A stretch of 58,702 nt of DNA from Erysipelotrichales bacterium (GTDB lineage: Bacteria; Bacillota_I; Bacilli_A; Erysipelotrichales; Erysipelotrichaceae): assembly GCA_910576345.1 (NCBI GenBank), contig CAJTIT010000019.1:1-58702 (forward strand), given 5' to 3'. Under the pieces are notes generated by a model, which worked only from the letters and a program-made list of their open reading frames with translations, was not told the DNA's origin and did not search any database. Below are positions 35,733 through 44,921 of this stretch, one piece after another. A program made the position numbers and the translations under genes. Positions within the stretch are counted from its first letter, which is position 1; each line of letters opens with the position of its first letter.

Positions 35733-37711
35733 TCTTTCTCCTCCTTATGAAGCGCCAGATGTAAAAATGCCTGCATTTCTGAAACTGTTTGGGTGTAGAC
35801 ATCTCCTTTACCGCGATCATGAGAGCCTTTTTCCAGTACCCTTAATAGAATCGGATGTTTAGAGGTATTGTACTGTTGAAGTCTAGCTGCCATTTTCTTG
35901 CCATGATAAGGCGGCACATTGTTATCACATTCACCGGTTTGGATATAAACAGGAGGATACGCCACACGCTGAATATTATGAAACGGCGAATAACTTAAAA
36001 AATAGTGGAATTGTTCTTCGTCATCCGGATCACCGTATTCCGTAATATACATTGGACCACGATCGTCTTTCGCAAAACTTAACATATCGCTGTGTGGTAC
36101 GGACGCAATTACACATCCCCATAAATCCGGTCTCATGGTAAGCAGAGCACAAACAAGCAATCCGCCATTACTGCCACCGCAAATGCCAATTTTTTGAGGA
36201 ATTGTCCAGCCATCTTTGATAATTCCTTCGGCGATGGCGATAAAATCATAATAACAATTTTTCTTCTTTAATTTATAACCTTGCGTATGCCATGTTTCTC
36301 CATATTCGTTACCGCCGCGAATACAACAGTTGACGTACAGCCCACCGTCCATTACCCAATCCACGATATCCAATCCAACAAATGGATTATGGAACGAAGG
36401 CAAGGAAGGCACATTATATCCGCCATAACCATACATCAATGTAGGCAATGGTTTGTTTGGATCATGATCTTTGCGATAAATCAAATATGCAGGAATTTTT
36501 GTTCCGTCTTTTGATTCATAGAACACTTTTGAAACTTCAATGGGAAGATTGACTGCTTTCTTATCTGCAAGCGATTCCAACACGCCTTGTCGAATACGAT
36601 ACAACATCGGTGGCTGCACAAAGGATTCTACCAGTAAAAACAATGCATCCTGATGTGCTTCAAAACCACTGAGCAGTGTTGCGCTGGCATGAGTTGAAAT
36701 CTCAAAAGGTTGACATTTTCCATCATGGAAACGATACACAACGCTGTCCACATCCTTCATCGCAAATAGATAAATTTCATCATCCAATACTTTTGCTTGT
36801 TGAATAAAGATGTCATGATCTTCAAATAAAAGTGTTTGCGTATGTAAATCCGAAGACACTTGAAAAAGCTGGCCATGTTTGTTTTCTTCAAAGGATAAAA
36901 TGATGTGATTTCCTTTTAGACTACCGCAGTACTGCACACACTCTGGTTTTTCATGATATGCCACAAAACCCTGTGGTGTTTCAAAATACAGCTGATGTCT
37001 GGAATAATCGACAGTCACATCCGCAACTAACTGTTGCCCACTCTCATCGAATTTTGCACAAACCATGATTGCGTTTTCAGGGTAGGTAAATAAACATGTC
37101 GTTTCTTGTGTTTCGAAATCATAGCGTTTTAAGTGATTGATTGTGCGCTTGTTTTCTTTTTCCACACATGCATCTCCAAATAAAAGACGCTTGCCGTTGG
37201 GATCAAACATACAGTCAAAAATTCCATCGATATGTGTGATACATCGTTGTTCAACAAGATTGAATAAAAAAACACTTGGACGATCATATCCATCAATCAA
37301 GCCTAGAAAATATGCAAGTTGCGCGTCATTGGGACAGATGGCGCCGCTGAAAAACGTCGTATGTTCCACAGTTATTAAAAGCTTTGAAAAATCACGCACT
37401 TCTTCAAATGCTTCGTTCACTTCAATCAAGCGATAGGCGCCGTTTTCAATTCTTGTCATTGTATAGCCGTTTGGGCTTTTCACAATATTGGAATAAGATG
37501 CATGTTCTTTGTGGTTTTTGTTTCTTTGTTCATATGTTTTGTAGATATCGGCATGCTTTTGAAAAAACTGATCGGTAAGCTCATTTTCCTGTTTTACCCA
37601 GGCGAGAAGCTGCGGATCGCTTTGCTCACGCATCCACTGATAGGGATCATCAATGGTTTGACCATGCATACAAATAGAAATCGGTTCTTCTTTTGCTTTA
37701 GGATAGTTCAT
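35729..37711 (-). CDS. Prolyl oligopeptidase family serine peptidase (S9A)
   Basis: 660 residues. Cuts short peptides, classically after proline, in the cytoplasm. The N-terminal DDPYQWMREQSDPQLLAWV and the seven-blade propeller (about 60-390) are followed by the alpha/beta hydrolase domain: LPTLMYGYGGYNVP, RGGNEYGETWH, the nucleophile Ser in GICGGSNGGLL, Asp in TGECDNNVPP and His in KGSHDRGKG. No signal peptide. AAGGAG lies 8 bases before the ATG. It is the first gene of the minus-strand operon and divergent from the oppBCDF-A transporter, so it probably makes the first cut in imported peptides. Confidence 0.92.
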   Translation of the reverse strand: MNYPKAKEEPISICMHGQTIDDPYQWMREQSDPQLLAWVKQENELTDQFFQKHADIYKTYEQRNKNHKEHASYSNIVKSPNGYTMTRIENGAYRLIEVNEAFEEVRDFSKLLITVEHTTFFSGAICPNDAQLAYFLGLIDGYDRPSVFLFNLVEQRCITHIDGIFDCMFDPNGKRLLFGDACVEKENKRTINHLKRYDFETQETTCLFTYPENAIMVCAKFDESGQQLVADVTVDYSRHQLYFETPQGFVAYHEKPECVQYCGSLKGNHIILSFEENKHGQLFQVSSDLHTQTLLFEDHDIFIQQAKVLDDEIYLFAMKDVDSVVYRFHDGKCQPFEISTHASATLLSGFEAHQDALFLLVESFVQPPMLYRIRQGVLESLADKKAVNLPIEVSKVFYESKDGTKIPAYLIYRKDHDPNKPLPTLMYGYGGYNVPSLPSFHNPFVGLDIVDWVMDGGLYVNCCIRGGNEYGETWHTQGYKLKKKNCYYDFIAIAEGIIKDGWTIPQKIGICGGSNGGLLVCALLTMRPDLWGCVIASVPHSDMLSFAKDDRGPMYITEYGDPDDEEQFHYFLSYSPFHNIQRVAYPPVYIQTGECDNNVPPYHGKKMAARLQQYNTSKHPILLRVLEKGSHDRGKGDVYTQTVSEMQAFLHLALHKEEKE

Positions 37712-38475
37712 ATTCCATTCTCCTTGTCTCTTTGTTTCATACTATGATTATTTTATCACAATCCCATCGATATGTAAGAAAAAAATAATAAAAAATTGAA
37801 ACGATAAAGAATGGGATCATCGATTGGAATCTATGAGGATCGTTAAATGTCGTTATAAAGATAAAATCATTTCTGAAACCGAATTTCTTTCTAGAAGAAT
37901 ACTTCCGATCGATAGTCAAATATGTATACCGATCGCATATAAAATCTATAGTCCATATTGAAGTTAAACAGTTCTTTTTTAATGTATCTGTAGCTTTACA
38001 TACAAAAGCAACATGAACATTTTTCAACAAAAACGATGGGATTCATTTCATGATTCTTACGAAAACATATTTCTTTTATGACAAGGATGTCAACCAGACA
38101 AAGACAAATAAAGAAAATTGTAAATCATTTGTATAAACAATCATAAATTTCTGTAAAAATACAATGAAATATAGTATAATTAAATCTGATTTTAATGAAA
38201 AAAGTAATAGATAAAAACAGGAAGTGATATCATAAGCGCAATTACATGAAAATGCGCACATGCGACAATGTTCTCCATGCCAAAGAAAAATACAAGAATG
38301 CATACGTTTTTATAACAAAACACAAATGTGTAAAACAAACAAAAAATCTATGAAAAACGTATAAAAAAAGACAGATACGTCCTGTCTGTAAATGTATAGA
38401 ATAAAAAACACAAATGATTATATTGTATGTTTTGATGCATTTGTAAGAAAAGACAAAACATGAGGAGGAAATGAA
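37712..38475. other. Long intergenic region between the divergent peptidase and Opp operons
   Basis: About 760 AT-rich bases without a supported gene. A TATAAT near 38177 could start a transcript with a leader of about 300 bases before oppB; its -35 is poor. A 35-codon frame (38247-38354) has no ribosome site. A terminator-like hairpin facing the minus direction lies at 38363-38387. For the minus operon only an extended TGATAAAAT near 37750 stands out. Room for a regulator target or a small RNA is ample, but no known riboswitch or T-box pattern is seen. Confidence 0.45.
38363..38387 (-). terminator. Orphan terminator facing away from oppB
   Basis: Minus strand AGACAG-7 nt-CTGTCT followed by seven T. 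No minus-strand gene ends here, so it would stop antisense transcription or end an unseen minus-strand RNA. Confidence 0.65.
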
Positions 38476-39444
38476 ATGAAGAAATTTCTTGCGAAACGGC
38501 TTGGTTCAGGGTCTTTAGCAGTCTTATTTTCCATTATATTCAATTTTGTGATCATACGACTGGCTCCCGGTGATCCTGCGACACTGTTGGTAGGCAAAGA
38601 CAATCCAAATCCGGAAATGATTGCCATGATCAGAGAACAATACGGTTTGGATAAATCCATGTTCGAACAATTAGGTGCATACTTCAATCAACTGTTTCAT
38701 TTGGATTTGGGATATTCCTATGCGAACAGCCGTGATGTATGGGATATGATTGTGGAACGTTTGGGACCAACGCTGATGATTGCGTTGACCGGAACCTTGA
38801 TTGCGGTGCTCATTGGTACGTTTATTGGTGTATATGCGGCACGTAAAAAAGGCACGTTCATTGATCAGGCAATTTGTTCCATATCTTACTTGTTTGATTC
38901 TACGCCAAGTTTTTGGTTAGGATTGATGCTGATACTGCTCTTTTCATCCATTTTGGGATTGTTTCCAACATCCGGCATGTATAATCTAAGAGGAAATTAT
39001 ACGGGTTTTGCTCACATCATGGATGTAATTCAGCATATGTTTCTTCCGGTTTTAACACTGGTATTGCTGAATATCCCCTATTATTTCCGTATTGCGCGAA
39101 GTTCCGTACTGCAAGTCATGAGTGAAGACTTCATCATGACGCTACGCGCAACCGGTATGAGCGAAAAAAAGATTTTTAATAAATATGTGTTGCGCAACGC
39201 CATTATTCCTACGATCACCGTATTTGGCATCAACCTTGCCTATATGGTGACTGGTGTATCGATGATTGAAATTACCTTTGCATGGCCCGGCATGGGAAGA
39301 TTAATGCTGGATTCAATTACCAAGCGTGATTACCCTGTCATTTCCGGCATTTATCTGGTACTTTCTATATCGGTTGCTATCGGTATGATCATTGTTGATA
39401 TCGTTTATGCGACGATCGATCCGCGCATCCGTATTGAGGAATAG
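38476..39444 (+). CDS. oppB: Oligopeptide ABC transporter permease (OppB/DppB-like)
   Basis: 322 residues. One of two membrane subunits of a peptide importer. First helix at about 9-30, then the typical outward loop (RLAPGDPATLLVG ... YGLDKSMFEQ), five further helices, and the EAA loop RATGMSEKKIFNKYVLRNAIIPTITVFG that contacts the ATPases. GGAGG lies 7 bases before the ATG. It opens a five-gene plus-strand operon; the next gene begins after a 12-base gap that carries its AGGAGG site. Divergent from a cytoplasmic peptidase operon, which points to peptide rather than nickel import. Confidence 0.92.
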   Translation: MKKFLAKRLGSGSLAVLFSIIFNFVIIRLAPGDPATLLVGKDNPNPEMIAMIREQYGLDKSMFEQLGAYFNQLFHLDLGYSYANSRDVWDMIVERLGPTLMIALTGTLIAVLIGTFIGVYAARKKGTFIDQAICSISYLFDSTPSFWLGLMLILLFSSILGLFPTSGMYNLRGNYTGFAHIMDVIQHMFLPVLTLVLLNIPYYFRIARSSVLQVMSEDFIMTLRATGMSEKKIFNKYVLRNAIIPTITVFGINLAYMVTGVSMIEITFAWPGMGRLMLDSITKRDYPVISGIYLVLSISVAIGMIIVDIVYATIDPRIRIEE

Positions 39445-39456
39445 GAGGAGATGAAC

Positions 39457-40302
39457 ATGAACAAAGCAAAATTCATGGCGTTTCTTGGACGGTTGCGTCA
39501 TAACAAGCAAATGATGATTGGCTGTATCTTATTGGGCTTTTTGATTCTTATAGCGATTTTTGGTCCAAGTTTTGCGCCTTACAATCCTAAGCTTTTGCAA
39601 GATGATACACTCGCCTCCCCTAATGCAACCTATCTATTAGGGACCGACAACTTGGGACGTGATGTCTTCTCCATGATATTATATGGAGTTAGAACGTCTT
39701 TGCAAATCGGTTTTATCGCCGCCATGATTTCTGCCGCTATCGGTATCATTGTGGGTGGTATCGCCGGTTTCTTTGGTGGAATCATTGACAAAATTCTAAA
39801 TGAAATTATGAACATATTTATGATGTTGCCAACGTTTTTTTTGATCCTGCTGGTGGTTGCCTTATTTGGCAGCAATATGACCAATGTCATGATCGTCATC
39901 GGTGTAACCTCTTGGGTCAGCAATGCACGTTTGATGCGTGCACAGGCCATTTCCTTAAAAGAAAGAACGTTTGTGAAAAGCGCCATCACAATGGGTGAAA
40001 GCAAATGGAGCATTTTGATTCATCATATTATACCAAACGGCATTTTTCCGATCATCGCACAGACAACGATGAATATATCCGGAGCAATTTTAACTGAAGC
40101 CGGTCTGTCCTTTTTGGGTCTGGGCGATCCCAATGTATTCTCTTTGGGACAAATCATTAACAACGGTAAAATGTATATGCCAAGATGCTGGTGGATTTCA
40201 ACATTCTCTGGCGTTGTCGTAGTATTGATTGTGTTAACATTCTTTTTGATTGGCGATGGTCTAAATCGTGTATTGAGTCCGAAAATGGACGCAAATAAAT
40301 AG
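39457..40302 (+). CDS. oppC: Oligopeptide ABC transporter permease (OppC/DppC-like)
   Basis: 281 residues. The ATG at 39457 is preferred because AGGAGG is 8 bases upstream; the ATG at 39451 is only 2 away. OppC signatures: N-terminal helix MMIGCILLGFLILIAIFGP, SFAPYNP, LLGTDNLGRDVFSMILYGVRTSL, the EAA loop SAITMGESKWSILIHHIIPNGI in outline, and LTEAGLSFLGLG near the end. It pairs with OppB to form the channel. Confidence 0.92.
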   Translation: MNKAKFMAFLGRLRHNKQMMIGCILLGFLILIAIFGPSFAPYNPKLLQDDTLASPNATYLLGTDNLGRDVFSMILYGVRTSLQIGFIAAMISAAIGIIVGGIAGFFGGIIDKILNEIMNIFMMLPTFFLILLVVALFGSNMTNVMIVIGVTSWVSNARLMRAQAISLKERTFVKSAITMGESKWSILIHHIIPNGIFPIIAQTTMNISGAILTEAGLSFLGLGDPNVFSLGQIINNGKMYMPRCWWISTFSGVVVVLIVLTFFLIGDGLNRVLSPKMDANK

Positions 40303-40313
40303 GAGGCGATGAT

Positions 40314-41279
40314 ATGCATTTACTGGATCTGAAAAACGTGAATATTACCTACCACACAAATGACAAAAAAGTAAGAGCTGTCAGAAATGTCTCTTTGAGC
40401 GTGGACGAACAAGAATCGGTCGGCATTGTCGGCGAAAGCGGTAGCGGTAAAAGCACTTTGGTCATGGGTATTCTTCGCCTGTTGCCGGAAAACATCGTTG
40501 AAACGAGCGGAGAAGCACTTTTAGAAGGCAAAGATATTTTCAAAATGAGTCAACAGGAACTACATGACTGCCGCTGGACAACAATGTCCGTGATCTTTCA
40601 AAAATCAATGAATTCCTTATCTCCGGTACATCGTATCGGAAAACAGATGGAAGATATCTATCGTGTACATTATCCAAATGAATCTAGCGAAAACATAAAA
40701 AAACGCATCTATGAACTGCTTAAGATTGTTAATCTTTCTGATCGTGTCTATATGTCCTATCCACATGAATTAAGCGGCGGTATGATGCAGCGTGTTGCGA
40801 TTGCGTTGTCTTTGATTTTTCAGCCGAAGCTATTGATTATGGATGAAGCGACCACTGCGTTGGATGTGGTAACCCAAAGTCAGATTTTAAATGAAATTAT
40901 GGAATTGGAAAAGAAAATGAAAATCTCCCGCATTATGATTACACACGATGTTTCTGTGGTAGCGTCAACTTGTAAACGTGTTGTGGTGATGTATGCAGGC
41001 GAATTAATGGAACAGGGTGATGTAAAAGATGTCTTATTGCATCCAAAGCATCCTTATACACAAGGACTGCTTCGTTCATTCCCAAGTTTCAAAGGTGCGC
41101 GTGAAAATTTAAAAGGCATTGAAGGAAATCTTCCTGATTTATCCTTACCTTTAGAAGGATGTGTATTTGCGGATCGTTGTCCGCATGCGACAAAGCACTG
41201 CTTAAAAGAAAAGCCGAAAGAAATCGAAACAGGCAATCGCTGGAGTGTGCGCTGTCATCTTTTGGAAGGAGGGGCGTAA
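40314..41279 (+). CDS. oppD: Oligopeptide ABC transporter ATP-binding protein (OppD/DppD-like)
   Basis: 321 residues. Hydrolyses ATP to drive import. Walker A GESGSGKST, Q-loop VIFQKSMNSLSP, signature LSGGMMQR, Walker B LLIMDEATTALD, switch His in MITHDVS. The C-terminal oligopeptide-transporter extension has the usual HPKHPYTQGLLRS and the Cys cluster GCVFADRCPHATKHC, which in some relatives holds a metal or iron-sulfur cluster. AGGAGG precedes the start. Confidence 0.93.
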   Translation: MHLLDLKNVNITYHTNDKKVRAVRNVSLSVDEQESVGIVGESGSGKSTLVMGILRLLPENIVETSGEALLEGKDIFKMSQQELHDCRWTTMSVIFQKSMNSLSPVHRIGKQMEDIYRVHYPNESSENIKKRIYELLKIVNLSDRVYMSYPHELSGGMMQRVAIALSLIFQPKLLIMDEATTALDVVTQSQILNEIMELEKKMKISRIMITHDVSVVASTCKRVVVMYAGELMEQGDVKDVLLHPKHPYTQGLLRSFPSFKGARENLKGIEGNLPDLSLPLEGCVFADRCPHATKHCLKEKPKEIETGNRWSVRCHLLEGGA

Positions 41280-41281
41280 AC

Positions 41282-42301
41282 ATGCATAACGCGTTGGAAG
41301 TCAACAATCTGAAGAAACACTATATACAGAAAAAAGTCGTTAAAAAAGATGGTAAAACCACAAGCAAACAGTTAGTAAAAGCTGTGGATGGCGTATCATT
41401 CACTTTGAAACAAGGTGAAATTTTAGGCGTCATTGGTGAAAGCGGATGTGGTAAATCGACATTGGGAAGACTGCTCATTTCTCTGGAAAAACCAACCGAA
41501 GGCGATATTACGTTGAATGGAACTGATGTGCATGCGTTATTGAAACAAGACCGATTGAAATATCGTCGAATGTCACAGATCATTTTCCAAAATCCGTTTG
41601 ATACATTTGATCCGCGTCACACAGTAAAAAAGATCATGATGAGTGTATTAAAGCTGCATCACATCGGAGAAAGCGAAGAAGAGCAATTGAAAATTTGTTG
41701 CGACACACTCAATGAAGCCGGACTTCAACCAGCTGAAAATTATTTGGATCGCTATCCGTTTGAATTATCCGGCGGGCAACTGCAGCGTATTTCAATTCTA
41801 CGCAGCATGTTACTCAATCCCATCTTCCTTGTGGCAGATGAGCCGATTTCGATGTTGGACGTTTCTATTCGTGCCGATATCATACGCATGTTGCAGCAAT
41901 TAACCAAAGAACACAATACGGCAATGGTCTTCATTTCTCATGACATTGCGACAACGCGCTATATTTCTGATCGTGTTGCGGTCATGTATCTAGGAAAGAT
42001 CGTTGAGATTGGCACAACGGATGATATACTGCATTCACCAAGTCATCCTTATACACAAGCCTTGATCAGCAACTGTGCATCACTGGATCCGTTGGAAGAG
42101 CGTGATGTGATCAAATTGGAAGGTGAACCGCCTACCCCAATTGATACCGGTCCGGGGTGTTATTTCGCACCACGCTGTGTACATGCATGTGAGCGCTGTT
42201 TCAAAGAATACCCGGATGTTCGAACAAAGAAAAACGGTGTAAAAGTCGCTTGTTTCCTTGTGAACGATGAAAGCGGACTTGAAACAGAAAAAGAAGTATA
42301 A
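41282..42301 (+). CDS. oppF: Oligopeptide ABC transporter ATP-binding protein (OppF/DppF-like)
   Basis: 339 residues from the ATG at 41282, which has GGAGGGG 7 bases upstream and lies 2 bases after the oppD stop; the longer frame starting at 41159 has no such site and runs inside oppD. Walker A GESGCGKST, Q-loop IIFQNPFDTFDP, signature LSGGQLQR, Walker B LVADEPISMLD, His in FISHDIA, then the PSHPYTQALIS extension and a Cys cluster. Forms the ATPase dimer with OppD. Confidence 0.93.
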   Translation: MHNALEVNNLKKHYIQKKVVKKDGKTTSKQLVKAVDGVSFTLKQGEILGVIGESGCGKSTLGRLLISLEKPTEGDITLNGTDVHALLKQDRLKYRRMSQIIFQNPFDTFDPRHTVKKIMMSVLKLHHIGESEEEQLKICCDTLNEAGLQPAENYLDRYPFELSGGQLQRISILRSMLLNPIFLVADEPISMLDVSIRADIIRMLQQLTKEHNTAMVFISHDIATTRYISDRVAVMYLGKIVEIGTTDDILHSPSHPYTQALISNCASLDPLEERDVIKLEGEPPTPIDTGPGCYFAPRCVHACERCFKEYPDVRTKKNGVKVACFLVNDESGLETEKEV

Positions 42302-42456
42302 ACCAATATGGTGATATCGAACATAAATCGCTTGAAACAAATGTGAAGCTTGAAGTGAGGTGAAAATAAAATCAGTCCTTTTCTTTGTTTGAGATTTCCA
42401 TGTTCGTATCCAATATATGCATTTCCATGTTAATATGAAAAGAAAGGTGAAAATAC

Positions 42457-44043
42457 ATGAAAAAACTAACAGCATTCGCTCTGTCATGTTTTATGTTCCT
42501 TGCCTTAACTGCCTGCGGAGGAAACAACGGCGGTAATTCAGGCGGAAACAAAACTGCAAAAGATGGCGGAACATACATTATTGCACAACAAGGAGAACCT
42601 GCATCCATGAATCCGGACACGGTTTCTGATGATTATCTCTATCCAATCGCACAAAATATGTTCAACCGTCTGGTAAAACTGAACAACAACTATGAAGTTC
42701 TTCCAGATTTGGCAACCAGCTGGGAATCCAGCGACGATGCTTTGACGCACACATTCCATTTGAATGAAAAAGCAAAATGGTGGGATGGAGAAGCGGTAAC
42801 ATCAGAAGATGTAAAATATACATTTGATACGATCGTAGAAAAGAACTATGCGAATAAAAGCGTATTTGCCAATGTAAAAGAAATCGAAGCGAAAGACGAT
42901 TTGACACTCATTTTCCATATGAGCGCACCGGATGCTTCTTTCTTATCCAATGTTGCTTGGTACGGTACCTTCATTATGCCACAGCACGTTTTGGACGGAC
43001 AAGATTGGCAAAAATCTGATTTCAATCAGAATCCGGTAGGCTCCGGTCCATTCAAATTATCGAAATGGAACAAAGGAACAGATTTGCGTTTGGTGAAGAA
43101 TGCGGAATACTGGGGTGATGTGGCTCATTTGGACGAAATTGTTTACACTGTCATTCCTGATGCGAATACAGCTTATCAGGCATGGTTAAACAATGAAGTG
43201 GATGAAATTCCTTCCGCATTGATCCCAACCAGTGAAATTGCATCCATGCAGGAAAACGGCGACTATAACTGGGTGAATCAAGAATGGCCATCTCCTTATT
43301 ACATGACATTCAATTTGAATGAGGGACCATTCAAAGATGTAAAAGTACGTAAAGCAATCGCAATGGGTGTTGACCGTAATGAAGTAAGCGAAAAAGCATT
43401 CTCTGGCTATAAACCAGCCAATGATTACTTTATCACAAAAATCTTTACTTCCAGCTTGAATGACAATGCAAAACAACCTTCTTATGATCCGGAAGGCGCA
43501 ATGAAACTGTTGGAAGAAGCAGGATACAAGAAGAATAAAGATGGCTATTATTTTGAAACAAAACTGACGATTTTTGAAGGATTTGAAGATGCGGCCAATG
43601 TATTAGTCGCAGATTTGGAAAAAATTGGTGTGAAATGTACATTGAGTGTTGTAGATTATAACGTATGGCAGGAAAATGCATGGAAAAACCAAGAATTTGA
43701 ACTAACGATGGTGGCCGGATTCCAAGGGCCAGATGTCCTTGGTGCAGGGCGTCGCTGGACAACGGATGGCGTCATCAATGTCAATTTCTACAGCAACGAA
43801 AAAGTAGATACATTGTATAAAGAAGCGTTGGCTGCCGCAACACAAGAAGAAGTCGATGCAAAAATGAAAGACATTCAGGCAATCCTTGCGGAAGATCTGC
43901 CACTTATATTATTGGTAAACTATACAGATGTATGTGCATACAAATCCAATGTGCAAGGTCATCCAATGTATACCGATGAGCAAGGTGGTTCAAGAGCCAA
44001 AGCCGGATTCAATGAAATGACTTACGTTTGGTTGGATAATTAA
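42457..44043 (+). CDS. oppA: Oligopeptide ABC transporter substrate-binding lipoprotein (OppA-like)
   Basis: 528 residues of the SBP family 5. Lipoprotein signal MKKLTAFALSCFMFLALTAC with the lipid-attachment Cys at 20, then a Gly/Asn linker; it is anchored outside the membrane and delivers peptides to OppBC. Family blocks: LVKLNNNYEVLPDLATSW, WWDGEAVTSEDVKYTFD, NPVGSGPFKLSKW, VRKAIAMGVDRNEV. It follows oppF after 155 bases, which leave room for a second start or a processing site that raises its dose, as is common for binding proteins. The pocket residues that would tell the peptide preference cannot be judged by eye. Confidence 0.93.
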   Translation: MKKLTAFALSCFMFLALTACGGNNGGNSGGNKTAKDGGTYIIAQQGEPASMNPDTVSDDYLYPIAQNMFNRLVKLNNNYEVLPDLATSWESSDDALTHTFHLNEKAKWWDGEAVTSEDVKYTFDTIVEKNYANKSVFANVKEIEAKDDLTLIFHMSAPDASFLSNVAWYGTFIMPQHVLDGQDWQKSDFNQNPVGSGPFKLSKWNKGTDLRLVKNAEYWGDVAHLDEIVYTVIPDANTAYQAWLNNEVDEIPSALIPTSEIASMQENGDYNWVNQEWPSPYYMTFNLNEGPFKDVKVRKAIAMGVDRNEVSEKAFSGYKPANDYFITKIFTSSLNDNAKQPSYDPEGAMKLLEEAGYKKNKDGYYFETKLTIFEGFEDAANVLVADLEKIGVKCTLSVVDYNVWQENAWKNQEFELTMVAGFQGPDVLGAGRRWTTDGVINVNFYSNEKVDTLYKEALAAATQEEVDAKMKDIQAILAEDLPLILLVNYTDVCAYKSNVQGHPMYTDEQGGSRAKAGFNEMTYVWLDN

Positions 44044-44098
44044 TTTCTAACAAAAAAAACATTGTATGAAGTGAACCCGATTATTTGAACAAACTTGA

Positions 44099-44305
44099 TT
44101 AAGCAGTTACTAAGGATTGATTTCTGAATTGAACAGGAGTCAATCCTTTTAATTTGGTTGTTATTCTCTGTGTATTATAATACTTCATGTATTCTTCCAT
44201 GGCATTTTCATGATTGATATGTATATTTATTTCCGTACAACATTTCATTTTTCCAAAGAAATTCTCAATCAGCGAATTATCTAAACAGTTGCCTTTGCGT
44301 GACAT
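44099..44305 (-). pseudogene. IS3 transposase OrfB, C-terminal fragment
   Basis: 68 residues containing SRKGNCLDNSLIENFFGKMK, which carries the catalytic Glu, and LKGLTPVQFRNQ, the usual OrfB end. The first two catalytic Asp and about 200 residues are missing. Confidence 0.85.
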
Positions 44306-44397
44306 TGATTGTATAATCCCTTTCTTTGATAGGAATTTGTGATAGCCTTTACTACTTTTACTTTTTTTTCGGTAGTCGGTTCTTCCTTGCTTGAACT

Positions 44398-44862
44398 ACA
44401 GCTCGTGATTTTTTAAGTATTCGTTCTCCGCTTCAAGATATAATATACGTTCTTCATTATATGCATTTTTCTCTTCTCTTCATATTTCTTTTTCGACTGA
44501 TTTATTTTCATAATAGGAGGCATCCCTTGTTTCCTCTCTATTATAACACAGCCGTTTTCCTTATAGAACTTTATCCAATTATGAAACATACTGGCACTTG
44601 ACAAACCATATTTGATTGCGGTGGATTTGATAGAATAATTTTCTAACAATACCTTGTTTGTCATTTCTTCTTTAAGTGACAATGAATAATCTTTATTTTT
44701 ATCTTTTCGTAAAACTTGATTCCCGTGTCGATCAATCAACCTAATTAAATATCTGATGTTGTCTTTTCTAATATGATATTCTTTTGATAAATTTTGTAAG
44801 CTTTTGCTAGCTTTTCTTTTTTTGTAGATTTGTATTTTTTGTTCTCTTGTTAGCTTTGACAT
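44398..44862 (-). pseudogene. IS3 OrfA (HTH), frameshifted at its end
   Basis: MSKLTREQKIQIYKKRKASK starts the DNA-binding subunit, with GGAGG upstream. Two HTH units follow (LSKEYHIRKDNIRYLI; AIKYGLSSASMFHNWIKFY). The expected end NEERILYLEAENEYLK is one base out of frame and stops at 44398. Not functional. Confidence 0.8.
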
Positions 44863-44921
44863 ATAAAAATGCACCTCCATTATTTGTGTCCAAATTTAGG
44901 GTGCACTTCAGTCCATATTTT

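Larger units (their letters stand above)
44067..44910 (-). mobile_element. Decayed IS3-family insertion sequence (internally deleted)
   Basis: Terminal inverted repeats TGAAGTGAACCC (44067 onward) and, read from the other end, TGAAGTGCACCC (44910 backward), with further matches inside. At 844 bp it is well short of a normal 1.3-1.5 kb IS3 element: most of orfB is gone. It sits 24 bases after oppA and 12 bases after the copA stop. The flanking triplets GTA and GTC differ, so no target duplication is kept. Confidence 0.75.

Noticed and set aside
38247-38354. Possible 35-residue Cys-containing peptide before oppB
   Set aside because: No ribosome site at a sensible distance and no similarity recognised.
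38170-38475. Riboswitch or T-box leader before oppB
   Set aside because: No T-box sequence, specifier loop or known aptamer pattern could be recognised; only a weak promoter and an opposite-facing terminator are visible.
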